Shown piece by piece: positions 35,966 to 46,514 of a stretch of DNA of 64,000 bases (position 1 is the stretch's first letter; the number at the start of each line of letters is the position of its first letter). The stretch lies in NCBI GenBank assembly GCA_033239525.1, contig BSYO01000008.1, forward strand, positions 14,120,830 to 14,184,829. Direction: 5' to 3'. The notes below the pieces were generated by a model. That model saw only the letters and a list, made by a program, of their open reading frames with translations, made no database searches and had not been told where the DNA came from. A program made the translations under genes and the position numbers. Source of the DNA: Nepenthes gracilis (taxonomy: Eukaryota; Streptophyta; Magnoliopsida; Caryophyllales; Nepenthaceae).

Positions 35966-37060
35966 TTACGAGTAATACCTTTTTAGGTGGATGACGTTCC
36001 ACATCCTTAGGCCCAATTTGCTTCTCTGGGCTCGAAGCTTGTATGCTCTGTTCCATAAGATAGCCCAGATAATGAATGGGCCCTCCTAGTTTGGAGAGAG
36101 CTTGCTCCTATTAGCGTTCTTACCCGTAACCTCTATACTTTATAAAACTAGGTCTCCCACCTCAACTTGGCGAGCCTTCACCCTTTTGTTATAGCACTGC
36201 CCAACCTACTACTGATAGGTGGCTATGCGCATCTTGGCCACGTCTCGTGCTTCTTTGAGCAAGTCAAGTGCTCTCTAAGTTGTTAGAAGTTGTTGAGGGC
36301 GTCAAATCCCTCGACCCGAAGGTTGGGAATCCCAATCTCGATTGAAATGATGGCCTCGATTTCGTAGCGCAGACTGGCATCTCACGTGTCGGCTCCTTCG
36401 GTGTCATCCGGTATGACCAAAATACGGAAGGTAGCTCGTCTATCCAGGAGTCCCCAGAGTCTTCCAGTTTGGTCTTCAATCCGTACAGTAGGGTTTATTT
36501 GGTAACCTCGACCACCTATTCAGTTGTGGGTAGGCAATTGAGGTGTTGACCAACCAAATGCCCAAACTAGTGTAATATTTGGTGAAGTGCTTTCTGGTGA
36601 ATTAGATTCTGTTATCGATCACAATGACCTCAAGAATACCGAATTTGCAGATAATGTTTTGCCAAATAAATTATGTGGCATTTTGCTTGGTAGTTCGAGC
36701 CAAGGGGGGTTTCAACCTATTTCGTGAAGTAGTCAATGTCTATTATGACAAACTTCTTTTGTTCAAAAATGATGAAAAAGGGGCTGAGTATGTCAAGCTC
36801 CCATTGCACGAATAACCAAGGGGCTAAAGGGTCCTCAGCTTCGTGGGTGGTTGATGGGGCAGATTTTCACGGATCTAAAAATTCTCGCACTTCTTTACGA
36901 AGTCTATAGCATCTTACTTCATGGTCGACCAATAGTAACCTTGGCGTTTTATCTTGAAGGAAAGGTTCTTACATCCGACATGTAACCCACAAATGTCAAA
37001 GTACACCTTGTTTAATGTATAGTCGGCTTCCTCCGATGTGAGACATCTCAAGTACAGGGT
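35966..37060 (-). pseudogene. Element B integrase remnant
   Basis: On the minus strand, in order: ICGLHVGCKN and QGYYWSTMK (zinc-binding end, near 37020-36910), then the core region, then ELPSVFWSYRMTPKEPTREM (36264-36479), and finally WNVIHLKRYYS followed by a stop at 35966. This is the C-terminal third of a Ty3/gypsy polyprotein. Premature stops separate the pieces. Confidence 0.75.
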
Positions 37061-37480
37061 AGAGTATCTTCAGTGGTACAACCTCCCATCCACGATGGTG
37101 TACTAACCGACCATCTTCTTTATGTGATTAGCATCATTCGGATTCTCTAGTAGGGTGTTGTCCATGATATATTTCCAGTAGGGCAAATCCAATTTTCGCT
37201 GTCAGAAACTTGTAGTACTCCTTACTCGGATTCTTTTATGCTAGAAAAGGTCAGGATATTTCGCATGTCTCTTGAGTACTGTTTAGGGCTCTAGGCTATG
37301 ACAGTCCTCGCGATCTAGTCGACCTTCTAGTTGTCCGCCCTCAAGAGGTGCACCATCTCAACCCTGTCGAACTTCTGGGCCATACTCCTCGCTCTAGCGA
37401 GGTATTTCACGATCACATGGCTCCTCACCTTGAAGCTTCCGAGGACCAGTTGATGATCAGTTCTGAATCATTGTAGATGG

Positions 37481-37732
37481 TCATTTGCCTTGCGGAGGAT
37501 TCTTTTGCAAGTCACACCCGGTGAGCAGAGCCTCGCACTTGGTAACGTCATTGGTATCCAAAAATCTGAGCTTCAACGAGTACTTCATTTCCAACCCATC
37601 GGGGGTCATCAGGATCACTCCAGCTTCACTATCAGTGTATGTCGAGGACCCGTTCACATGGAGGGTCCAGTTCGACACCTCCAGTGGACCGTTGACGTCG
37701 CCAGGGTGATCAATATCTAGAACCGGGATCAT
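37481..37732 (-). pseudogene. Element B RNase H remnant
   Basis: One open stretch reads WTLHVNGSSTYTDSEAGVIL followed by LRFLDTNDVTKCEALLTGCDL. This is the start of a gypsy RNase H domain, which degrades RNA in the RNA-DNA hybrid during reverse transcription. The first catalytic position normally seen as Asp (HVDGS) is Asn here (HVNGS). It lies between RT and integrase as expected. Confidence 0.75.
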
Positions 37733-38299
37733 GGTCTAGATGATAAAGTCCACCAGGGCCTGCCACTTCACGGCTTGCCTCAATTTGAAATCTATATCAA
37801 ATTCTCCCAATTTGATGGCCCATTTAACTAGCCATCCTAACATGTCAGGTTTCTACAAGATTTCCTTCAATGGTTAGTTGGTCAGGACAATTGTTCTATG
37901 TATCTGGAAGTAAGGCCACAATTTTTTACTGAATAGATGAGTACTAGTGTGATCTTTTCGGCGTGCGAGTAGTAGGTCTCAGGGCCAGTCAAAGTCGTGT
38001 TGACGTGATAGACCATCCACTATGTATCAGACTGCTTCCAAATCAAAACCGAGCTCGGTACCACCTCTAAAACTACCAAGTAGAGGTACAACTCCTCGCC
38101 TTCTTTTGGTGATGTCAAGAGTGGGGACTAATTAGATACTCCTTTAGTTCTTCAAAGGCAGCCTAACAGTTGGCTGTCCACTAGAGGTTGTTCGCCTTTG
38201 TTCCTCTCAAAGCTTTGATGAATGGGAGGTATTCATCCCTGAATTTTGTTAGGAAGCAGGAGAGTGTTGCAGGCTTTCCGGTCGGCCTTTGGACGTCCT

Positions 38300-38960
38300 T
38301 CATCATCTGCAATAAGCTTATGTCCATAATCACCTTTGTCTTTTCAGGGTTGACTTGATCCCCACTAGGAAATGATCAAACCTAGGAATTTTTCTGAGGA
38401 TACTCCAAAGACGCATTTCATAAGGTTCAACTTCATCCGGTGTGCCCGAAGCATGCCGAAAGCCTCACTGAGGTCACGGATATAGTCATTTGTGGTTTTA
38501 CCTTTGACGAGCATATCATCTTCGTACATCTCCATATTTCGATCAATTTTGGCCTTCAAATATTTTATTCACAAGCCGTTGGTATATGGTGCCCACGTTC
38601 TTCAGCCCAAAGGGGATAATCTTATAACAAAACGTCCCCTGGTCTGTCATGAAAAACGTATGCTCCTTGTCCTCAGGACTCATCCAGATCTAATTGTAAC
38701 CCGAGTATGCGTTCATGAAACTAAGTAACTCGTGTCGAGAGGTGGTGTCAACTAATAAGTTGATCTTAGGAAGAGGAAAGTTGTCCTTAGGGCACGCCTT
38801 GTTTATATCGGTAAAGTCGACACACATCCGCCACTTCCGTTACTCTTTTTAACCAAGACTACGTTGGAGAATCATTCCGAATATTGGACTTTCCAGATGA
38901 ATCCAACGTCAAGTAACTTTTTTACCTCCTCCTGAATTGCAATAAGCTTCTCGATAGAGT
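38300..38960 (-). pseudogene. Element B reverse transcriptase remnant
   Basis: Minus-strand frames give ELLSFMNAYSGYN, FMTDQGTFCYKIIPFGLKNV, YQRLVNKIFE and NMEMYEDDMLVKG, then AFGMLRAHRMKLNLMKCVFG and FLGLIIS. These are RT motifs in order. The catalytic box reads YEDD where gypsy RTs have YVDD or FIDD. A frameshift and stops separate the palm motifs. The enzyme would copy element RNA to cDNA; this copy cannot. Confidence 0.8.
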
Positions 38961-39379
38961 GGTTCCTCTACTTTTGCCTAACGGGCCTATAACCTAGATC
39001 GAAATTCAACTTGTAGACCATTACCTCGATCAAAATCCTAACATGTTAGCGGAGGTCTATGCGAAAACATCAAAGTTTTACCAGAGGAAGGTGATTAGCT
39101 GATTGCGCAAGGGTTCAACAAGTGAGCCCCCTATCTGCATACATCTCTTCGAATCACTGGAGTCTAGAGGAACGTGGCTGATTGTCTTACTGGCTTGGGC
39201 CTATTACAGAGTTGCTTTGCCTTTGTAATCGAAGTCATCCTTTTGTCGGTTCAGAGTAGCTTGAGTGACCTGTGACATGTAGCACATCCAACCTGTTGCT
39301 TGGTCGCCCAAAACCTTCCTAATACCACAGGCTGTAGGAAACTATATCTTCAAGTGAGTGATCAATATTACAGCCCCAA

Positions 39380-39721
39380 ACACAATCAGGCAGGGCCAGC
39401 TTAAGATGGCGTTGTCAACTGAAGGCAAGTTAACCACCATAAATGTCAATATACAGGATGCCATCTTAGGGTACGTCCCCAAGGTGACTTCCAGTCGGAT
39501 TTTTCCTTGAAGGGCACCAGTTCATTATCTAGTCCGTAAAGAGGCCATTTAGCTAATTTCAATTGACACTTTTTTAACCCCAATTTGAAAGACATCCAAG
39601 TAAAACAAATTAAGAGAACTTTCATTATCGATAAAGACCCGTTTCAACTGGTAATCGACAATACCATCTAAATTAAGCGCGGACACAACTAAAAGGTCAG
39701 AGTGGGGAGTCATTACATGCG
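39380..39721 (-). pseudogene. Element B protease remnant
   Basis: Just downstream (minus strand) of the inserted solo LTR the frame reads LVVSALNLDGI, then FIDNESSLNLFYLDVF. It resembles the retropepsin active-site region of Tat elements. The D-S/T/G-G-S core is altered to DNES. The upstream part of the domain lies across the insertion, beyond 42917. Confidence 0.55.
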
Positions 39722-39726
39722 ATATA
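39722..39726. other. Target-site duplication of solo LTR S, left copy
   Basis: ATATA here is repeated at 42917-42921, immediately outside the TG and CA ends of solo LTR S. Confidence 0.8.
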
Positions 39727-39903
39727 TGTAATGCCAGGAATATTTTATAAAATTAATTCTGATAATTATTACCACTGGACCAAAATTTGGGGAGTTGGAC
39801 TGTTACGTGGGCCCAATAAATAAAAGTATCTGGATCAAGGTGTTTAGAAATAATCGTGGGGCCAATTAATTAAATTTAGGGTAATTTATGAAATTAATTT
39901 TAT

Positions 39904-39937
39904 CTAATAATAATGATAATAATAATAATAATAATAT
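39904..39937. repeat. AAT microsatellite
   Basis: An imperfect run of AAT triplets inside solo LTR S, just before the GA-rich stretch. Confidence 0.8.
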
Positions 39938-41094
39938 GAACGAAGAAGGAAAGAAACGAGAAAGAAAAGGAGAGAAAGAAAAAGGGGAAAGGAAAGGAAA
40001 AGAAAAAGGAAAGAGAGAAGGAAAAGAAAAAGAAAAAAAAAAGAAGGAAGGAGGAGAGGAAAGAAAGATGAAGGAAAGAAGAGGAAAGAGAGAGGAGCGT
40101 GGCCAGGTGACGAAGAAGGAAAGAAGAGGGAGAGAGAGGGAATGCGACCGGGTGACGAAGAAGGAAAGAGGGGTGCGGCGTTCATCTAAAACCCTAACTC
40201 ACATCTTCACTATTTAGGGCGGCAGTAGGGTTAAGGAAGAGGGAGGAACGGAGGAGGAGAGCTACGCACGAAGCCGATTGCCACCATCGTTGATCACAAA
40301 ATTAAGGCAAGTAATCCTCCATTTTTGCAAGTAAACTTCCACCTCGCTAAATAAATTCTTCCTTCATGTTTGTCCCTGATTTTGTGTTCGGATTTGGTGG
40401 CGAAGTCAGGGGAAGCCGAAGGTTGCAGATTAGGCAACCGAACGCAGAGCCATGACTCTGTGAACAAGTCAGCCGACCTTGGGGTTGGATAAGGAATAGG
40501 AAACTTAGTAGTTGTCTAATGGAGACCTAAAGTGTTGATTTTATACCTATAATCCTTAGATTTTTTCGGATCCTTGCACAGACATGGAAACAGAGTGCTG
40601 TGCTCTGTTTCCAGCTTCCAAACGGGTCCGGTGACCCGGCGATGGCAAGAGTCACCAAACCCCGTTATTCAGCATGTAGATTACCTTTTCCCATCATTGA
40701 TGCTGCCGTTCCTGTTTTCCACCATGATTGTGGAAAATCGAAGGTATTGTTGGCAAAAGGGGGAAAACAGGGCCTTAGCTCTGGATAGTGGGAATGTGTG
40801 GTTTCCGAGAGACTATCCTAAATAAAAATCAAATTTGAGCATAATAGTTTATAGATTTATGCCATGAAATTACTAATTTTACGTGTGATTGATGGAAAAC
40901 TTGAAGCTTTTCTCCTCACTGTGATAATTGGCTTTTGGCTGAGCAAACAGAGAACCGACTCTGTGTGCCACTGTGAGAGTTCAGTGAGGGAGGTGGTGCG
41001 AACGCCATCGCCGTGTGACAGGCCAGATGCGGTGCTACTGTCGTCGCCAATCTGGTGGCCAGCAGGGAAGAGGGAGGCTACCCGTGTGAAACAT

Positions 41095-41095
<1 letters not shown>

Positions 41096-41138
<43 letters not shown>

Positions 41139-41141
41139 TCT
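41096..41141. repeat. GT/AT microsatellite
   Basis: A run of about 18 GT dinucleotides followed by a few AT inside solo LTR S. It is likely to vary in length between individuals. Confidence 0.9.
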
Positions 41142-41249
41142 TTAGTTATATTGTATTGATGTAATTAGACATATGTGGGGGTATTATTTATGTAATTATT
41201 ATTTATTTATATTGTGTTGATATGTTTATAATGATGTGGGGGTATATGA

Positions 41250-41261
41250 ATATATATATAT

Positions 41262-41292
<31 letters not shown>

Positions 41293-41325
41293 TAATGATA
41301 GAATATATATATATATATAATTTTA
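41250..41325. repeat. TATT and TA microsatellites
   Basis: A TTTA tetranucleotide run of about ten units, flanked on both sides by TA runs, inside solo LTR S. Confidence 0.9.
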
Positions 41326-41440
41326 TATGAGATGGTATATAATTATATTGATATACATGGATCGTAGAAAATAATTATATGAAATTATACACATGTGGGT
41401 TGGTATATTTATAAGTGAGTTCCGTGAGTTCGTATTATAA

Positions 41441-42303
41441 TGAATTTTGATAAATTATTCTTCACGTTAATCGATTATTCCTATACCACATCGATGAATT
41501 TTGATAAATTATTCTTCACGTTAATTTCATTGATATTGCGGGGATGTGTACATTCCATTGTAGATAATACTCTACGGAATATCATTGGATAAGTAAAGAT
41601 GGTATGAGCATGCTACTGAGTATAGCCTTCGGGAAGACTAGGGGTGTACATCGGACTTTATGGATGGGAGTCCATGAGATCGTAATCTGACGGATGGGAG
41701 TCCATACTTTTCAATACTGATTCCATTCCGGAGATTGAGGTCATTGATATTGCGGAGGGATACTTATAACCTAATGACCATTGTAGAAAATAATATCTGG
41801 AATATCATTGGTAAGAGGTATCGGAGATGGTATGAGCATACTACAAGTATAGCCTTCGGGAAGACTATAGGGGTAGTGGGAATACCATGGATACCGGATA
41901 ACTTCGTGGCACTCACCCAACTTTTGGGAGCGTAAATATGTGGCCTTTGGTTCACTGTGGTAGAATAAGGTCCAGGGAGATTATTGTTATCTCATACAGT
42001 GGTAACATCAAATTGAGCTGATAATCATATTTTCGTTATCTCGTACAGTTAGTCGAGAGGGATGCTTATAACTTAGTGACCATCGTAAATGATGATATCT
42101 GAGATATCATTAGCGAGGTGTATCGGAGATGGTATGAACATGCTACGGGTATAGCCTCTAGGAGGATTGTAGGGGTAATGGGGATATCATGGATACCAGG
42201 TAACCTCGTGGTACTCACCTAGCCATTGGGGGCATAAATACGCGGCATTTAGCTTACTATGGTAGAATAAGGTCCATGGGGACTGTTGTCATTCATACAG
42301 TTG
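41441..42303. repeat. Internal duplications of solo LTR S
   Basis: A 30-base word beginning TGAATTTTGATAAATTATTC occurs at 41441 and 41495. A roughly 300-bp unit containing ACTTATAACCTAATGACC and GGTAGAATAAGGTCCA occurs at about 41755-42055 and 42056-42303, with a partial third copy near 41560-41640. The LTR has grown by local duplication. Confidence 0.75.
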
Positions 42304-42916
42304 TAACATCGTATTGGGCTAATGATTGGATTCAACGGAATCCATATTGCTTCCTTGATACTTAGCCGTTCACATGGCCTTCGAGTTGTGGACACGACAT
42401 GTTATTGAGTCTCGAACAGTGGTTGATATATTACTTGCTATTATTAATTTTATTCGTTATTTTATTATCCGAGATACTTAATTGTACTCATCTATTGTTG
42501 ATTATGTTTACTTGTTGGGCATTCGGCTCACCTTTGTGTTTTATTGGCTTCAAATTAGACAGGTCGACATCAGAATAAAAGAGATCACATGACTTTTGGG
42601 TAGCCACCAGATAGAGGTAATATCAGAGTTCAAGGCTCCCATGATAAAGATTTGAGACTTTTCGTTATTCATTAATCTTTAGATATTTATTAGATATCTC
42701 ATATATAAAGTTTGATATTTTGGGACATCATTTATTGAAGTTATTTATTATTACTATTATGGCTATTTAATTAATGGTGTATTTATGAGGTTTATTGATA
42801 ATGTTTTTAATAATGTTGAGTTCATTAATGACGTATAATTGATAATTTTGAATGATTTGAGATTTTTACTGTGATAGTTCGGGTCGGGTTTAAGGATTCG
42901 AGCTCGGATCGTCACA

Positions 42917-44590
42917 ATATATCTTCCTTACTAAAACTAATGACATCGTCCTTCTACCTATAATTTCTTTGAGGTAGTCCTAGATAGGTCCGAGGGGCAG
43001 TCCGATCAGGTTTCGATCGTGTTGATCATTCCGACCATGACTCGATTTCTCGGTTGCTACTGCTCCATCATTTCTTTGCCTACTACATCGGACCATTACT
43101 TCGGGTTTTGTTGGAATTTGGTCAAGTGTCCCCTCCAGATGACCTCTTCAATCTCTTTTTGCAAGGTCCGATAGGCCTCTGTACTGTGATCTAGAGTCGA
43201 TGGTAGTAACAGTATTTTGTTTGATGACCTATCTCCGAGTTCTTAATCGGCTTCGACCAATTCAGAAATATTTCTTCTCGAATCTACATGAGTATATTGG
43301 TCCAAAAGTTATTTAGAGGAGCCAAGTTTAAGAGCCCAAACTCCCTTTTGACTGCCAACTCTACCCTGAGCTGCTTCCTCGGATCACGGGAGTTAAAGCG
43401 GTCTCCATTTCTCTTTCTTTCATTTGGTGATCTCTGGTGGAGGTGGTCCTCATGCTTTAGACGCTTGACCTCGTTGGCCTCTTCAGTCACCATATAAGCG
43501 CGGGCAATGGCTTCAACTTCATGGAAAGCCAGAGGGTCCTTGTGGGCCAGATATTTAAAAAACTCACCTGGCTTCAAAGTTGATATAAAGGTACTCAGCT
43601 TCACCTCCACAGTTAGCCAGGATATCCGGTACGCCTCGGCGAAGAGTCGGGCCAGGAAACTCTTCGGACTTTTGTTTGGCCCCTACTTGATACGGGCGAG
43701 GTGCAAAGGTTGCCTTTCCGACCTCCAATAAAGGTGAACTAAGTTAGGATGCCATCGGCGAGCTCCTGGAATGTCCGGATTGAATTTGACTGCAAGTAGT
43801 AGAATCAAATTCAGGCATCCCTATTAAGGGTTAGTAAAAAGTATAGGCACATAGTGGCCTTGCTTAGGCCCTGGAAGCTCATCGTAGGATTCCAAGGTTG
43901 GCATCTTGATCTTCTGAGGAAGCAATTGTGTCCGGGTCTCCATCGTGAATGGTGATCGCCTGAGATCTACGGAGCATTCATTAGCATCTCCCTTGAACAC
44001 ATGCTTCCATATCTTTTCCACTCGTTCCTTCACTCGATAGAAGATTGCAGTCCTTTTTACATTGAGGTAACTTCTCAATTCTGAATGGTTTGGTGACTGG
44101 CGAGAGGCTAGCCAGCTGTTGCTGTTAGTCAGCTAGACATTGTATGGGGCCCCTTCTCGAGCCGGAGGCCTTTACTCGTCACGTGAGTAACGAGGATTTC
44201 ACCGTTCTAGTGTCTTGCGACAAAGTCGGCCCCCCAAATGAGACTGAACCCCATCACTCAAAGCCGCTCGGGCTACGAGGTCGTCCGAGCATCTTACCTT
44301 CTGGGCCATTCACTTCTTCCTCAAGCTTTTTCATTTTAATGCCAAAGTGCAAGTAGTAGAAGAAGCAGCCCCTAACCTATGCCAGCACGCAGAAAGGGTC
44401 TGGAACATTTGGGATGCATTATCCACCTGGTTGGTGAGCACCTGTACAAAGGGCACCAACTGCTCCTCCGCATGGCTACCCGCAAAGAGGTCATCACCAT
44501 GGGGGACGGCATCCTTGGCCGGAGCACAAGTATGAGCTCTGGAGTTGACCATATTTGCTTTTGTGTGGATAGTGGTTAGGCTTTTTGTTC
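42917..44590 (-). pseudogene. Element B gag remnant (with gag-protease junction)
   Basis: The minus-strand frame at 43610-43284 reads KLSTFISTLKPGEFFKYLAH, DPLAFHEVEAIARAYMVTEE and NEVKRLK. This is the conserved capsid end of plant gypsy gag. 44078-43824 carries the preceding basic segment and 44590-44331 the likely N-terminus. Toward 43230-43120 a broken zinc-knuckle context (YCYYHR, then TLQKEIEEVIWRGHLTKF) marks the transition to protease. Gag forms the particle; several stops and frameshifts disable it. Confidence 0.75.
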
Positions 44591-44591
44591 G

Positions 44592-44612
44592 CCTTCCCAC
44601 AATAGGTACCAA
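44592..44612 (-). other. Primer-binding site of element B
   Basis: The minus strand reads TTGGTACCTATTGTGGGAAG right after the LTR's terminal CA. It resembles the TGGYRCC...GTGGGAA site common in Tat-type elements and fixes the LTR boundary. Confidence 0.7.
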
Positions 44613-45541
44613 TGATGCGTCCTGGATCCGGATTGCTAACGAATTAAAGTACCATTTGATCTTCAAGTCGAATTGAAATGGGTTTAGTCTCCATCCTTTA
44701 TTACCTGAATCCTGCACACCATAACAAATAAATAAGATATCAGAGAATTGAGGGGACTCACTTCCCAATTTATCTTCCGATACTCAAGTCAGTAATCTTC
44801 TTTAAAAGATTAAAAAATGCAGGAAAATGAGTGATAATGCAAGAATGTGGATTTTTAAAGTTTGACTCAAAGGTTGCATTCGGCATGTAGTGGCTTTGAC
44901 GTGGCGGTGCACTCACGTGGAGCAGCTTTAGTATCAAGGGAGCAAAAATTGTGGTGAAATTTTTGGGAGATTCTTTAGATTGAGAGTGGTCTATTGGGAG
45001 CTTTTGAATGTGGGTGTTTGCGAGCGTGTCTAAGCAAAAATGTAAGCATATCCCTTAGAGTTTATCTCTAGGGCTTTTTATAGACTTTGGGCCAGCTTAG
45101 TCTTACTTGAATGCCAAAGTTGGCCACCAGTTGGCTATACAAATTTGGCAGGTTGACACGGGGTTCATAGGCGCTGATCAGACAATCGTGATCAATTAAG
45201 AGGATCTCTTCATTCTTCAAGGAAATATTGGACGCGACAGATATTGGAGTTGCTATTATAAGAAATCCGTCAAGTTAGAGTTACCGTTCCTGGAGAGATC
45301 GCGATTAGGAAAATATTTGGAAAGTCGAGCTAGTTAAGGTAAACAATCTCTAACACGCAAAAAAAGCATTGAGGGTTGCCTGGATTGGGCCGAGGCCAAC
45401 TTAGGCTGTTTGACCGGTTGGGACATTGTTTGGGCCAATGAAAACATTAATCGGCCCCTGAACCTGTGGACCGAATGCCTTCTAGGTTCACTACTGAATA
45501 TGTGAGTTTTTATGTTACGTCAACCCGTTCCTGCCGTTCCA
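44613..45541 (-). repeat. Element B 5' LTR
   Basis: 929 bp, starting on the minus strand TGGAACGGCAGGAAC and ending GACGCATCA next to the primer site. About 690 bp align with 32518-33203. AT-rich flanking DNA begins directly at 45542. Confidence 0.8.
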
Positions 45542-46514
45542 TTCAAATATAACTAAGTTGGATCATATTTTATTAACATAGAAAATTTAACTTTTCTATT
45601 TAAATTATATGAGAAATTATAAATCCATGTAACAATTAAACAAATTTTGGACTCAATGAAATTGTATTTTTATAATATATATTATTAATATGAATATAAT
45701 ATTAAAAAAATATTTCTGTTTCCAAGTAGTATTTTTTAAAACAAATATTCTAATTTTTTAAAAAACACATTTATGATCCATTTAGTTCTAGAAAAATAAA
45801 AAGTTGTGTTTGGATGTTTAAAATATTAAAATTAAAATAATATATATATGAAAAAAATTAAAACAAAATCATCACAGTCTTTATTTTATTTTATTTTCTT
45901 TTATATTTTTTGCCGGGTGGATTCCTAAGGCCGGCGCTGATTTTGAAGAGCACTAGCATAACACGTGTATCGTACCCCAGGCTAGGCTGCATGAAAAAGG
46001 TGGGTCACTGTGCAATACCAACGCACCGTGTGACACCAATGACTGATGGATCGCTTGCTTGGGGCCGAGAGCAAAGCCCAGACCAACCCCTCCAGAGTGC
46101 TCCGTCGTCCGCTGTTAGCTCCACCAAGGTAGAAAGTAAAACAGTTTACTAGGAAGGAATTTCGTAAACTTGGAGGCCACCGCCATACACATAGCCAAAG
46201 AACCAGTCCCAATGTGAAAACAAACAGGATACTGGGAAAAAAGGAAAAAGAAAAGGATAACTAATCAACCTGGAGCACCATCTGGTAAAGTTGAGTTCAC
46301 AACATACACAGCCCAAACCAGCTGTTAATGAACATTCTGCGTTTTAGAGAAGCTAAGAGAAGGCAGAAACGTCAAATTACAGAAACCAAGTATACTAGAC
46401 CACAAAGCAGAACCCTAAGCCTTCTTTCTACAAAGAGGGAGAGAGGAAGTGAGAGAGAATATGACCTATACGCACGCACTATCAGCATCCAACACAGCAA
46501 GAAAGATCCAAAAG
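45542..46514 (-). other. AT-rich spacer and likely 3' UTR of the acidic-protein gene
   Basis: 45542-45900 is A/T-rich with no feature. About 45905-46514 has a more balanced composition and directly follows the stop codon of the minus-strand gene, so part of it is probably its 3' untranslated region. I cannot fix the poly(A) site. Confidence 0.45.

Larger units (their letters stand above)
39727..42916 (+). mobile_element. Solo LTR S, nested in element B
   Basis: 3190 bp, starting TGTAATGCCAGGAAT and ending GATCGTCACA. Perfect 5-bp duplications (ATATA) flank it, and element B's gag-pol continues on both sides. A GA-rich stretch (39940-40180) followed by AAACCCTAACTC has the layout of the C and E LTRs, so it belongs to the same broad group of large gypsy LTRs. 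There is no coding interior, so it arose by LTR-LTR recombination. Lysine/glutamate-rich frames at 39888-40217 are low-complexity artefacts. Confidence 0.85.
32518..45541 (-). mobile_element. Element B: degenerate Ty3/gypsy LTR retrotransposon (Tat type)
   Basis: On the minus strand the order is 5' LTR (45541-44613), primer site, gag, protease, RT, RNase H, integrase, a spacer with an antisense ORF and a 74-bp tandem array, polypurine tract and 3' LTR (33203-32518). This is the full Tat-lineage layout. Solo LTR S (39727-42916) interrupts it between gag and protease. The 3' LTR lacks about 230 bp of its outer end, so no target duplication can be tested. All frames are broken by stops and indels. 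Confidence 0.85.

Noticed and set aside
39888..40217. Lys/Glu-rich frame of 109 codons
   Set aside because: GA-rich low-complexity leader of solo LTR S; the opposite strand is open too. No conserved motif.
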